Shown: piece by piece, positions 35,481-43,585 of the stretch | Numbering within the stretch: position 1 is the stretch's first letter | Layout: every line of letters begins with the position of its first letter | Origin: Streptomyces sp. Y2F8-2 | GTDB lineage: Bacteria; Actinomycetota; Actinomycetes; Streptomycetales; Streptomycetaceae | Direction of reading: 5' to 3' | NCBI RefSeq assembly: GCF_014905555.1 | Contig: NZ_BNGS01000011.1 | Location: 124,001-188,000 of the forward strand | DNA length: 64,000 bases | Position numbers and translations under genes: made by a program | Notes under the pieces: model-generated | What the model saw: the letters and a program-made list of their open reading frames with translations, nothing else | What the model was told of the DNA's origin: nothing | Databases searched by the model: none

Positions 35481-35983
35481 TACGCGCGGCGGGCGCCGCA
35501 CGCTCAACAGGACGAGGGCATCGTGGGGCGCCCGCGTATGCCGTGCCGGATCGAGTCGCGCCCGGTGAGCGGCCGCTCACCACTGGCAGGCGGATGATCG
35601 TCTCCCGACGCGTACCGATCAGGCATGCGTCCGGCGGTGCCCGCCGGTGGCGCCCGGGTCCGGCGGTGCCCGCCCGGTGACGCCCGTGTTCGGCGGTGGC
35701 CGCCGAGCCGGACGGGTCCCATGGCGTTGCGCCGATCCGGACGGGTCCGACGGGTCCCGGCGATCGGCCTTCGGGCTGCCGGCGTCCCGCCGGCCGTGCG
35801 TCGGGCTGGTGGCGTCCCGTCGGCCCGCCGACCTGCCGGCGGCCGCCGACCCGTACGCCGCAGGCGCCCCGCCGATCCCGTACCGGACCCGTGGCGCCCG
35901 TAAAGCGCGAGGTGCGCGCCCCTTGCCGAGTTAGCCTGGAGCGTCAGACTCCAGCCAGCTCACTTAAGGGGCGCAAGGATCCC
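35481..35983. other. 503-base non-coding region with tandem repeats
   Basis: Frames here are proline- or arginine-rich and follow the 30-base period, with no ribosome site, so they are not called. The last 45 bases (AAGGGGCGCAAGGATCCC) carry the ribosome site of the FAH gene. Confidence 0.6.
35637..35830. repeat. Degenerate 29-30 base tandem repeats
   Basis: Units starting at 35637, 35666 and 35696 (GTGCCCGCC...CGGCG type) and a second pair at 35771-35800 and 35801-35830 (TCGGGCTG..GGCGTCCCG) recur at 29-30 bases. CCGGACGGGTCC also occurs twice between them. Confidence 0.6.
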
Positions 35984-36760
35984 GTGCGCATCGCCAGATT
36001 CTCCATCGACGGGAACGTCGCCTTCGGCGCGGTCGAGGGTGACAAGCCGGACGAGCTCGTCCTCGACATCATCAAGGGCATCCCGTTCGCGGACTTCGAG
36101 CTCTCCGGCACCAAGGTCCCGCTGAGCAAGGTCAGGCTGCTGCCGCCGGTGCTCCCCAACAAGGTCGTGGCCTTCGGCCGGAACTACGCGGAGCACGCGC
36201 GCGAGCTGGGCAACGAGGTCCCCGAGGCCCCGTTCGCCTTCTTCAAGCCGTCCACCTCGGTGATCGGCCCCGGCGACGAGATCGCCTACCCCTCCTTCTC
36301 CCAGGAGCTGCACCACGAGGCCGAGCTGGCCGTGGTGATCGGCCGCATGTGCCGCGAGGTCCCGCGCGAGCGCGTCAAGGACGTGATCCTCGGTTACACC
36401 TGCGCCAACGACGTCACCGCGCGCGACGTCCAGCGCCGCGAGAAGCAGTGGGCCCGGGCCAAGGGCTTCGACACCTCCTGCCCGCTCGGCCCCTGGGTGG
36501 AGACCGACGTCGACCCGGGCGACCTCACCATCCAGCTCACGGTCAACGGCGAGCAGCGCCAGCTCGGCCGCACCAGCGAGATGATCCACCCGATCGAGGA
36601 TCTGATCGTCAACATCTCCGAGGCCATGACGCTGCTCCCCGGCGACGTGATCCTCACGGGCACCCCCGCGGGGGTCGGCCCCCTCAACGTCGGCGACGAG
36701 GTCGCCGTCACCATCGAAGGCATCGGCACTCTCACCAACAAGGTGATCAAGCGTGGCTAA
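35984..36760 (+). CDS. Fumarylacetoacetate hydrolase family protein
   Basis: The 258-residue FAH-fold enzyme shows GRNYAEHARELG, FFKPSTSVIGPGD, the metal-binding HHEAELAVVIG (His-Glu-Glu set), GYTCANDVTARDVQ and TGTPAGVGPL. Family members are hydrolases or decarboxylases of 2-hydroxy-hexadienedioate-like compounds, acylpyruvases or oxaloacetate decarboxylases. GTG 35984 has AAGGA upstream; an open frame runs back to 35696 through the repeats but is rejected. It overlaps gltX by 8 bases, a coupling that suggests a housekeeping role. Substrate unknown. Confidence 0.88.
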   Translation: MRIARFSIDGNVAFGAVEGDKPDELVLDIIKGIPFADFELSGTKVPLSKVRLLPPVLPNKVVAFGRNYAEHARELGNEVPEAPFAFFKPSTSVIGPGDEIAYPSFSQELHHEAELAVVIGRMCREVPRERVKDVILGYTCANDVTARDVQRREKQWARAKGFDTSCPLGPWVETDVDPGDLTIQLTVNGEQRQLGRTSEMIHPIEDLIVNISEAMTLLPGDVILTGTPAGVGPLNVGDEVAVTIEGIGTLTNKVIKRG

Positions 36761-38228
36761 CGGCTCCGTCCGCGTACGTTTCTGTCCGTCCCCGACCGGC
36801 AACCCCCACGTGGGCCTGGTCCGCACCGCCCTGTTCAACTGGGCGTTCGCCCGCCACACCGGCGGCACGTTCGTCTTCCGCATCGAGGACACGGACGCGG
36901 CCCGCGACTCCGAGGAGTCGTACGTCCAGCTTCTGGACTCGCTGCGCTGGCTGGGCTTCGACTGGGACGAGGGCCCCGAGGTCGGCGGCCCCCACCCGCC
37001 GTACCGCCAGTCCCAGCGGATGGACCTCTACAAGGACGTCGCGAAGAAGCTCCTGGACGGCGGGTACGCCTACCACTGCTACTGCACCACGGAGGAGCTG
37101 GACGCCCGCCGTGAGGCCGCGCGCGCCGCGGGGAAGCCGTCCGGGTACGACGGGCACTGCCGGGACCTGACCGCCGAGCAGGTGGCGGCGTACGAGGCCG
37201 AGGGCCGCACGCCCATCGTCCGCTTCCGGATGCCCGACGAGCCGATCACCTTCACCGACCTGGTCCGCGGCGAGCTGACCTTCACGCCGGAGAACGTGCC
37301 GGACTACGGCATCGTCCGCGCCAACGGCGCTCCCCTCTACACGCTCGTCAACCCGGTCGACGACGCCCTGATGGAGATCACCCACGTCCTGCGCGGCGAG
37401 GACCTGCTCTCCTCCACGCCGCGGCAGATCGCCCTGTACAAGGCGCTGATCGAGCTCGGCATCGCCAAGGCCGTGCCCGAGTTCGGCCACCTGCCGTACG
37501 TGATGGGCGAGGGCAACAAGAAGCTGTCGAAGCGCGACCCGCAGTCGTCGCTGAACCTCTACCGCGAGCGGGGCTTCCTCCCCGAGGGCCTGCTCAACTA
37601 CCTCTCCCTGCTGGGCTGGTCGCTCGCACCCGACCGCGACATCTTCTCGATCGAGGAGATGGTCGCCGCCTTCGACATCGCGGACGTGAACCCGAACCCG
37701 GCCCGCTTCGACCTGAAGAAGGCCGAGTCGATCAACGCCGACCACATCCGGCTGCTCGACGTGAAGGACTTCACCGAGCGCTGCCGGCCGTGGCTGAAGG
37801 CCCCGTTCGCCCCGTGGGCGGCCGAGGACTTCGACGAGGCGAAGTGGCAGGCGATCGCGCCGCACGCGCAGACCCGCGTCAAGGTCCTGTCGGAGATCAC
37901 CGACAACGTCGACTTCCTGTTCCTCCCGGAGCCGGTGTTCGACGAGGCGAGCTGGACCAAGGCGATGAAGGAGGGCTCCGACGCCCTGCTGACCACGGCC
38001 CGCGCCAAGCTCTTGCAGGCCGACTGGAGCAGCCCGGAGTCGCTGAAGGACGCCGTGCTGGCGGCCGGCGAGGAGCACGGCCTCAAGCTCGGCAAGGCCC
38101 AGGCGCCGGTCCGCGTGGCCGTCACCGGCCGCACGGTCGGCCTGCCCCTCTTCGAGTCCCTGCAGGTCCTGGGCAAGGAGAAGACGATCGCGCGCATCGA
38201 CGCGGCGCTGGTGAAGCTGGCAGCGTGA
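36753..38228 (+). CDS. gltX: Glutamyl-tRNA synthetase
   Basis: The 491-residue class I synthetase has PSPTGNPHVG (HIGH equivalent, residues 12-21), RIEDTDAARDSEES, CYCTTEEL and KKLSKRD (KMSKS equivalent). It charges tRNA-Glu and, since Streptomyces lack GlnRS, probably also tRNA-Gln before amidation by GatCAB. GTG 36753 lies inside the FAH gene end (8-base overlap). An array of tRNA-Gln and tRNA-Glu genes lies 1.3 kb downstream, an apt neighbour. Confidence 0.96.
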   Translation: MANGSVRVRFCPSPTGNPHVGLVRTALFNWAFARHTGGTFVFRIEDTDAARDSEESYVQLLDSLRWLGFDWDEGPEVGGPHPPYRQSQRMDLYKDVAKKLLDGGYAYHCYCTTEELDARREAARAAGKPSGYDGHCRDLTAEQVAAYEAEGRTPIVRFRMPDEPITFTDLVRGELTFTPENVPDYGIVRANGAPLYTLVNPVDDALMEITHVLRGEDLLSSTPRQIALYKALIELGIAKAVPEFGHLPYVMGEGNKKLSKRDPQSSLNLYRERGFLPEGLLNYLSLLGWSLAPDRDIFSIEEMVAAFDIADVNPNPARFDLKKAESINADHIRLLDVKDFTERCRPWLKAPFAPWAAEDFDEAKWQAIAPHAQTRVKVLSEITDNVDFLFLPEPVFDEASWTKAMKEGSDALLTTARAKLLQADWSSPESLKDAVLAAGEEHGLKLGKAQAPVRVAVTGRTVGLPLFESLQVLGKEKTIARIDAALVKLAA

Positions 38229-38230
38229 GC

Positions 38231-38277
38231 ACGCCGAAGGGGCGGCACCCGGACTCCGGGTGCCGCCCCTTCGGCGT
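38231..38277. terminator. 23-bp bidirectional terminator after gltX
   Basis: Arms 38231-38253 and 38255-38277 are perfectly complementary, between converging gltX and the toxin-like gene. Confidence 0.88.
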
Positions 38278-38280
38278 ACG

Positions 38281-38565
38281 TCAGGCGGCGTCGTTCTCGT
38301 CGATCAGGTAGTGGCTCTCATCGAAGATCTCCAGGACGACGACGACCATGATCGCGCCCGCCACCATGTACTCGAGTACGACGCCGGGAGCCACGTAAGC
38401 CTTGCGCAGATGCTCGTCCGGGCCGAGCTGGGCGGTAGCCGTCTTGTGGAACGGGTCACGGGCCAGTATGCGCAGCGCCTTGTCCAACTGAGCCCGGCGC
38501 TCCGCGGGCAGGCCGTCGTACGTCGCACGGGCCTCGACGGTGAACTGGACGCGGTACTCGGTCAT
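38281..38565 (-). CDS. RelE/ParE-like toxin homologue without visible antitoxin
   Basis: The 94-residue protein (MTEYRVQFTVEARATYDGLP, AQLDKALRILARDPF, then VLEYMVAGAIMVVVVLEIFD) has the RelE/ParE alpha-beta pattern: an N-terminal strand, two helices and C-terminal hydrophobic strands. Such proteins are ribosome-dependent mRNases or gyrase inhibitors. No antitoxin gene lies on either side: upstream is the divergent HAD gene 109 bp away, downstream the gltX terminator. It could be an inactive relic or use a distant antitoxin. The Arg/Lys-rich catalytic end is absent, as the C-terminus is acidic (IDENDAA). Confidence 0.7.
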   Translation of the reverse strand: MTEYRVQFTVEARATYDGLPAERRAQLDKALRILARDPFHKTATAQLGPDEHLRKAYVAPGVVLEYMVAGAIMVVVVLEIFDESHYLIDENDAA

Positions 38566-38674
38566 GGCTGTGGCTCGGTCTCTCGCTCGTCGGTTCCACC
38601 ACGCTACGACATCTGCGGGTGACCGATCCCTGGAAAACGACAGAGGCGTCACCGGTCCGAGTTACTGTCGCACC

Positions 38675-39406
38675 ATGAGTATTCGGGCCGTGGTCTGGGA
38701 CGTCGACGACACCCTCTTCGACTACACCACCGCCGACCGTGCCGGGATGCGTGCCCATCTGGCCGCCGAGGGCCAGCTGGACGGCTTCGCGACCGTCGAG
38801 CAGGCCCTCGCCCGCTGGCGGGAGATCACCGACGCGCAGTGGGCGCGGTACGCGGCGGGGGAGGTTTCCTTCGAGGGGCAGCGGCGCGACCGGGTGCGGG
38901 TCTTTCTGGGGAGGGACCTGACCGACGACGAGGCCGACGCCTGGTTCCGGCGGTACAGGGAGCACTACGAGGCCGCCTGGGCGCTCTTCCCGGACGTCCT
39001 GCCCGTCCTCGACGCCCTCGCCGCCAGCCACCGACACGCCGTGCTGTCCAACTCCAGCGTCCACGTCCAGGAGCACAAGCTCCGCACTCTCGGCGTCCGC
39101 GACCGCTTCGAGGCCGTGCTGTGCGCCGCCGAGCTGGGCGTCTCCAAGCCGGACGCCCGGGCCTTCCGCGCCGCCTGCGACGCCCTGGAGCTCGCCCCCC
39201 ACCAGGTGGCGTACGTCGGCGACCATCCGGAGATCGACGGGCGGGGCGCCGCCGAGGCGGGTCTGCTGTCGGTCTGGATCTGCCGTGACACCGCGTTCAT
39301 CAGCGGCGACGCCACCGAGGGCCCCCGCCGGATCTCGTCCCTCGCCGAACTCCCCGCGATCCTCCGCGCCGATACCCGTTTTGGAGCGCCGTCCACCTTC
39401 AGGTAA
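38675..39406 (+). CDS. HAD-superfamily hydrolase
   Basis: The 243-residue phosphatase-like enzyme has motif I WDVDDTLFDY (nucleophile Asp near residue 9), motif II VLSNSS, motif III lysine in GVSKPDARAF and motif IV VAYVGDHPEIDGRGA. The cap region resembles phosphoglycolate phosphatase/haloacid dehalogenase types. No ribosome site precedes ATG 38675, so it may be leaderless. Substrate cannot be inferred; the gene is separate from gltX and precedes the tRNA array. Confidence 0.88.
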   Translation: MSIRAVVWDVDDTLFDYTTADRAGMRAHLAAEGQLDGFATVEQALARWREITDAQWARYAAGEVSFEGQRRDRVRVFLGRDLTDDEADAWFRRYREHYEAAWALFPDVLPVLDALAASHRHAVLSNSSVHVQEHKLRTLGVRDRFEAVLCAAELGVSKPDARAFRAACDALELAPHQVAYVGDHPEIDGRGAAEAGLLSVWICRDTAFISGDATEGPRRISSLAELPAILRADTRFGAPSTFR

Positions 39407-39497
39407 TGTTCTTCCTGCGCCGCGGGGAGCGGGCCGGAAGGCCGGAACCCAGCAGCGTAGAACTAGAACAAGATCCCCTCAGGGGCTTGCGTTCCAG

Positions 39498-39569
39498 TGG
39501 CCTATGGTGTAATTGGCAGCACGACTGATTCTGGTTCAGTTAGTCTTGGTTCGAGTCCAGGTAGGCCAG
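39498..39569 (+). tRNA. tRNA-Gln (CTG)
   Basis: The cloverleaf closes: acceptor TGGCCTA/TAGGCCA, anticodon stem ACTGA/TCAGT around loop TTCTGGT with anticodon CTG (39531-39533), and T-loop GGTTCGAGTCC. Length is 72 bases with discriminator G; CCA is not encoded. Confidence 0.95.
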
Positions 39570-39608
39570 CTCGCAGAGCTCATCTGCACCCGCGGATCTC
39601 ATCCGCAA

Positions 39609-39681
39609 GCCCCCGTTGTGTAGCGGCCTAGCACGCTGCCCTCTCAAGGCAGTAGCGCCGGTTCGAATCCGGTCGGGGGTA
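39609..39681 (+). tRNA. tRNA-Glu (CTC), copy 1
   Basis: Acceptor GCCCCCG/CGGGGGT, anticodon stem CTGCC/GGCAG around CTCTCAA with anticodon CTC, T-arm CCGGTTCGAATCCGG. It differs from copies 2 and 3 by a compensatory T-A for C-G pair in the anticodon stem. Confidence 0.95.
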
Positions 39682-39704
39682 CGGATCCTTCCAGGATCAC
39701 ATGG

Positions 39705-39777
39705 GCCCCCGTTGTGTAGCGGCCTAGCACGCCGCCCTCTCAAGGCGGTAGCGCCGGTTCGAATCCGGTCGGGGGTA
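39705..39777 (+). tRNA. tRNA-Glu (CTC), copy 2
   Basis: Same cloverleaf as copy 1 with anticodon stem CCGCC/GGCGG; identical to copy 3 over 73 bases by eye. Confidence 0.95.
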
Positions 39778-39798
39778 CTGAAAGGTCTAAACCACCTT

Positions 39799-39870
39799 TG
39801 GTCTATGGTGTAATTGGCAGCACGACTGATTCTGGTTCAGTTAGTCTTGGTTCGAGTCCAGGTAGACCAG
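39799..39870 (+). tRNA. tRNA-Gln (CTG), copy 2
   Basis: Same as the first tRNA-Gln except a compensatory acceptor pair (TGGTCTA/TAGACCA). Anticodon CTG, 72 bases. Confidence 0.95.
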
Positions 39871-39896
39871 CTGATCTGCGGAAACGCATGATCCTC

Positions 39897-39969
39897 GCCC
39901 CCGTTGTGTAGCGGCCTAGCACGCCGCCCTCTCAAGGCGGTAGCGCCGGTTCGAATCCGGTCGGGGGTA
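39897..39969 (+). tRNA. tRNA-Glu (CTC), copy 3
   Basis: Anticodon CTC with CCGCC/GGCGG stem, 73 bases, last of the five-gene array; a hairpin terminator follows. Confidence 0.95.
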
Positions 39970-39975
39970 CGCAGT

Positions 39976-40007
39976 CACAAGGGCCCTCCCTCGGGAGGGC
40001 TCTTGTG
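39976..40007. terminator. Terminator after the tRNA array
   Basis: CACAAGGGCCCTCCC (39976-39990) pairs with GGGAGGGCTCTTGTG (39993-40007) with one G-T pair. Confidence 0.85.
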
Positions 40008-40013
40008 CGTGGC

Positions 40014-40262
40014 TCACTTCCCGCCACACCGGCGGCGTGACTCCTCCGCCTCCGCCAGCCGGCGCAGACTCAGCAACACCGGCTCGTACAGCACGGTCAG
40101 TGTCACGGCGGCCTCCACCTGTTCGTCCGGCGTCTCGTAGCGCTCCACAACGTCCAGGTCGGTGACGGCGATCCGCTGCATCGCGCGGGCGTAGGGCTCC
40201 AAGTCCTCCAGGGCGCAGGGGTAACCGAGCCGCGACAGTGTGACGATCGCGGCCACCAGCAT
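40014..40262 (-). CDS. Hypothetical protein or gene remnant, 82 residues
   Basis: The frame MLVAAIVTLSRLGYPCALEDLEP... to ...SRRRCGGK has Streptomyces-like codon bias and helical, Leu-rich content. It has no ribosome site before ATG 40262 and begins exactly where another broken gene lies on the opposite strand, so it may be the 3' part of a truncated gene. I do not recognise a family. Confidence 0.4.
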   Translation of the reverse strand: MLVAAIVTLSRLGYPCALEDLEPYARAMQRIAVTDLDVVERYETPDEQVEAAVTLTVLYEPVLLSLRRLAEAEESRRRCGGK

Positions 40263-40273
40263 GTCGTACGCGG

Positions 40274-40489
40274 GTGCCGGCGGCGCCGGCCTGCCTGGGC
40301 CGCTTTCAATCGGCGGGTGCGCGGGGGAAGGGCAAGGTCGGCATCTGGCAGGAGACGTACGTCGTGCCGGCCGGCGCTCACGAGGCGATCTGCATGAACA
40401 TGCCCGCCTACGGCCTGGCCAAGGCCACGGGCCTCGTACCGGTCGGCCGCCGGGGCGACCGCGCGGCGGACCGGCTGCGGGCCTCCTGA
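40274..40489 (+). pseudogene. 3' fragment of a DUF4188-type gene
   Basis: From about 40298 the frame reads FQSAGARGKGKVGIWQETY, then VVPAGAHEAICMNMPAYGLA and VPVGRRG, matching from memory the C-terminal third of DUF4188 (monooxygenase-like) proteins. The first two thirds are missing and no ribosome site is present. With the remnant on the other strand this marks a decayed insertion zone next to the tRNA array. Confidence 0.6.
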
Positions 40490-40556
40490 GCCGCCCCGCC
40501 GGGGAGGGGCCTGCCGCGGCGTTGAGGCGGGCCCTCCCCGGGGACGTACTGCATGG

Positions 40557-41273
40557 TCAGCCCGAGCGGCGGAGTGCCTCCGAGAGGCGGGCGGCCGCGT
40601 CGATGACCGCCTGGGCGTGCATACGGCCCGGGTGGCGGGTCAGGCGCTCGATGGGGCCGGAGACGGACACCGCGGCCACGACGCGGTTCGAGGGGCCGCG
40701 TACGGGCGCGGAGACGGACGCCACGCCCGGCTCGCGCTCGCCGATGGACTGGGCCCAGCCGCGGCGCCGCACGCCCGACAGGGCCGTCGCCGTGAAGCGG
40801 GCGCCCTGCAGTCCGCGGTGCAGCCGCTCGGGCTCCTCCCAGGCCAGCAGGATCTGTGCCGAGGAGCCCGCCTTCATGGTGAGCGTCGAGCCGACCGGGA
40901 CCGTGTCCCTGAGGCCGGACAGGCGTTCTGCCGCGGCCACACAGATGCGCATGTCACCCTGGCGTCGGTAGAGCTGCGCGCTCTCGCCCGTGACGTCGCG
41001 GAGGTGGGTCAGCACCGGGCCCGCCGTCGCCAGCAGGCGGTCCTCGCCCGCCGCCGCGGCCAGCTCGGCCAGCCTGGGGCCGAGAATGAAACGGCCCTGC
41101 ATGTCACGCGCCACCATGCGGTGGTGCTCAAGCGCCACGGCGAGGCGGTGCGCCGTGGGTCGTGCCAGTCCGGTGGCGCCGACCAGGCCCGCGAGGGTGG
41201 CCGGACCGGACTCCAGAGCGCTCAGGACGAGGGCCGCCTTGTCCAGAACGCCGACGCCGCTACTGTTGTCCAT
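40557..41273 (-). CDS. ndgR: IclR-family regulator NdgR
   Basis: The 238-residue regulator has an N-terminal winged helix (VLDKAALVLSALESGPATLAGLVGA..., recognition helix RPTAHRLAVAL) and a C-terminal IclR effector domain. Divergence from leuCD identifies it with Streptomyces NdgR (AreB in S. clavuligerus), which controls leucine, methionine and other amino acid genes and antibiotic output. ATG 41273 is 190 bases from the leuC start. An imperfect inverted repeat lies just upstream of it. Confidence 0.93.
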   Translation of the reverse strand: MDNSSGVGVLDKAALVLSALESGPATLAGLVGATGLARPTAHRLAVALEHHRMVARDMQGRFILGPRLAELAAAAGEDRLLATAGPVLTHLRDVTGESAQLYRRQGDMRICVAAAERLSGLRDTVPVGSTLTMKAGSSAQILLAWEEPERLHRGLQGARFTATALSGVRRRGWAQSIGEREPGVASVSAPVRGPSNRVVAAVSVSGPIERLTRHPGRMHAQAVIDAAARLSEALRRSG

Positions 41274-41287
41274 GCAACGATACTCAC

Positions 41288-41304
41288 GTCTCACTCTGTG
41301 AAAC
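41288..41304. promoter_or_regulatory. Candidate NdgR operator between ndgR and leuC
   Basis: GTCTCAC-TCT-GTGAAAC is a 17-base inverted repeat with one mismatch per arm pair, 15 bases upstream of the ndgR start and in the divergent promoter region. A GTTC...GAAC pair follows at 41309-41328. NdgR/AreB are known to bind the leuC upstream region; this exact site is inference. Confidence 0.5.
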
Positions 41305-41463
41305 GCAAGTTCAATTTTTCGTGGAACGCGCCACCCTTGATGTCACGGCGGCCCGCGGACCATCGGGCCCGGCGGCACACGCCCGCAAACCAGGGGTACG
41401 GGCGCCGCCACCCCAGGATCTCTAGTTGGGTCGGTGCACTCTTTGCCGACCGGAGGGAAAGCG

Positions 41464-42894
41464 ATGGGTAGGACACTCGCGGAGAAGGTCTGGGACGACC
41501 ATGTCGTCCGGCGCGCCGAGGGCGAGCCCGACCTCCTCTACATCGATCTGCACCTGCTGCACGAGGTGACCAGCCCGCAGGCCTTCGACGGGCTGCGCAA
41601 GAGCGGCCGCCAGGTGCGCAGGCTCGACCTCACCATCGCGACCGAGGACCACAACACCCCGACCCTCGACATCGACAAGCCCATCGCGGACCCCGTCTCC
41701 CGCGCCCAGCTGGAGACGCTGCGCAAGAACTGCGCGGAGTTCGGCGTCCGCCTGCACCCGCTGGGCGACGTCGAGCAGGGCGTCGTGCACGTGGTGGGCC
41801 CGCAGCTGGGCCTGACCCAGCCCGGCACGACGGTCGTCTGCGGCGACTCGCACACCTCCACGCACGGCGCCTTCGGCGCGCTGGCGTTCGGCATCGGCAC
41901 CTCGCAGGTCGAGCACGTGCTGGCCACGCAGACGCTGCCGCTGGCCCGCCCCAAGACCATGGCGATCACGGTCGACGGCGAGCTGCCCGAGGGCGTCACC
42001 GCAAAGGACCTGATCCTGGCGATCATCGCGAAGATCGGCACCGGCGGCGGCCAGGGCTACGTCCTGGAGTACCGCGGCCCGGCCATCGAGAAGCTCTCGA
42101 TGGAGGCCCGGATGACCATCTGCAACATGTCGATCGAGGCGGGCGCCCGCGCGGGCATGATCGCCCCGGACGAGACCACCTTCGCGTACCTCAAGGGCCG
42201 TCCGCACGCCCCCGAGGGCGCCGACTGGGACGCCGCCGTCGAGTACTGGAAGACGCTGCGGACCGACGACGACGCCGAATTCGACGCCGAGGTCCACATC
42301 GACGCGGCCTCCCTCTCGCCGTTCGTCACCTGGGGCACCAACCCCGGCCAGGGCGCGCCGCTTTCGGCGTCGGTCCCCGACCCGGCTTCGTACGAAGACG
42401 CTTCGGAGCGCCTGGCCGCCGAAAAGGCCCTGGAGTACATGGGGTTGGAGGCCGGACAGCCGCTGCGCTCCATCAAGGTGGACACCGTCTTCGTAGGCTC
42501 CTGCACCAACGGCCGTATCGAGGACCTGCGTGCCGCCGCCGCGATCCTCAAGGACCGCAAAGTCGCCGACGGTGTACGGATGCTCGTCGTTCCCGGCTCC
42601 GCGCGGGTGGGTCTCCAGGCCGTCTCCGAAGGCCTGGACGTGGTCTTCAAGGAGGCCGGCGCCGAATGGCGGCACGCGGGCTGCTCGATGTGTCTCGGCA
42701 TGAACCCGGACCAGCTGGCCCCGGGCGAGCGCTCCGCATCCACCTCCAACCGCAACTTCGAGGGCCGGCAGGGCAAGGGCGGCCGGACGCACCTGGTCTC
42801 GCCGCAGGTCGCCGCCGCCACGGCCGTCCTCGGTCACCTGGCGTCCCCCGCCGACCTGTCCGACGCCGACACTCGTACGCCCGCTGGAGTCTGA
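41464..42894 (+). CDS. leuC: 3-isopropylmalate dehydratase large subunit
   Basis: LeuC and LeuD isomerise 2- to 3-isopropylmalate in leucine synthesis. The 476-residue aconitase-fold protein has the 4Fe-4S cysteines in VGSCTNGRIEDL and GCSMCLGMNPD, and CGDSHTSTHGAFGALAFGIGTS. ATG 41464 is preceded by GGAGGG. It lies 5 bases before leuD and opposite ndgR, its likely regulator. Confidence 0.96.
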   Translation: MGRTLAEKVWDDHVVRRAEGEPDLLYIDLHLLHEVTSPQAFDGLRKSGRQVRRLDLTIATEDHNTPTLDIDKPIADPVSRAQLETLRKNCAEFGVRLHPLGDVEQGVVHVVGPQLGLTQPGTTVVCGDSHTSTHGAFGALAFGIGTSQVEHVLATQTLPLARPKTMAITVDGELPEGVTAKDLILAIIAKIGTGGGQGYVLEYRGPAIEKLSMEARMTICNMSIEAGARAGMIAPDETTFAYLKGRPHAPEGADWDAAVEYWKTLRTDDDAEFDAEVHIDAASLSPFVTWGTNPGQGAPLSASVPDPASYEDASERLAAEKALEYMGLEAGQPLRSIKVDTVFVGSCTNGRIEDLRAAAAILKDRKVADGVRMLVVPGSARVGLQAVSEGLDVVFKEAGAEWRHAGCSMCLGMNPDQLAPGERSASTSNRNFEGRQGKGGRTHLVSPQVAAATAVLGHLASPADLSDADTRTPAGV

Positions 42895-42899
42895 GAGTC

Positions 42900-43493
42900 A
42901 TGGAAGCATTCACCACGCACACCGGCCGGGCCGTCCCGCTGCGCCGCAGCAACGTCGACACCGACCAGATCATCCCCGCCCACTGGCTCAAGAAGGTCAC
43001 GCGCGACGGGTTCGAGGACGGGCTGTTCGAGGCCTGGCGCAAGGACCCGGAGTTCGTGCTCAACCGCCCCGAGCGGCAGGGCGCCACGGTGCTGGTCGCC
43101 GGCCCCGACTTCGGCACCGGCTCCTCCCGTGAGCACGCCGTCTGGGCGCTGCAGAACTACGGCTTCAAGGCGGTCATCTCCTCCCGCTTCGCCGACATCT
43201 TCCGCGGCAATTCGCTCAAGAACGGCCTGCTCACGGTCGTCCTCGAGCAGAAGATCGTTGACGCGCTCTGGGAGCTCACGGAGAAGGACCCCACTGCTGA
43301 GGTCACTGTGGACCTTGAGGCTCGTGAGGTTCGCGCCGAGGGCATCACCGCCGCCTTCGAGCTGGACGAGAACTCCCGCTGGCGGCTGCTGAACGGCCTC
43401 GACGACATCTCCATCACGCTCCAGAACGAGGCCGACATCGCCGCGTACGAGACGCGCCGCCCCTCCTACAAGCCGCGGACGCTCCAGGTCTGA
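42900..43493 (+). CDS. leuD: 3-isopropylmalate dehydratase small subunit
   Basis: The 197-residue swivel subunit shows RRSNVDTDQIIPAHWLKKV, AGPDFGTGSSREHAVWAL and SSRFADIFRGNSLKNGLL, which shape substrate recognition. It is translationally close to leuC (gap of 5 bases), forming the LeuCD heterodimer operon. Confidence 0.96.
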   Translation: MEAFTTHTGRAVPLRRSNVDTDQIIPAHWLKKVTRDGFEDGLFEAWRKDPEFVLNRPERQGATVLVAGPDFGTGSSREHAVWALQNYGFKAVISSRFADIFRGNSLKNGLLTVVLEQKIVDALWELTEKDPTAEVTVDLEAREVRAEGITAAFELDENSRWRLLNGLDDISITLQNEADIAAYETRRPSYKPRTLQV

Positions 43494-43551
43494 CACAGGT
43501 CTGACGCCCGGCCCTCGCGCAAGAGCTGGTTTCGGCCATCGCAGGACCGCT

Positions 43552-43585
43552 CTGTACCCCCAATCGTGGACGGTTGGGGGTACAG
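43552..43585 (+). terminator. Terminator after leuD
   Basis: CTGTACCCCCAA (43552-43563) and TTGGGGGTACAG (43574-43585) pair perfectly around a ten-base loop. Confidence 0.85.

Noticed and set aside
35637..35830. Possible CRISPR array
   Set aside because: Repeats are adjacent and imperfect with no spacers and no cas genes.
35696..35983. Upstream extension of the FAH frame through the 30-base repeats
   Set aside because: The FAH family starts at about 35984 with a good ribosome site; the extension is low-complexity proline and arginine.
39616..39813. Short frames over the tRNA genes
   Set aside because: They are translations of tRNA-Glu repeats, not proteins.
39498..40500. Integrated mobile element at the tRNA array
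   Set aside because: No integrase and no duplicated tRNA end at a distance; only small gene remnants are present.
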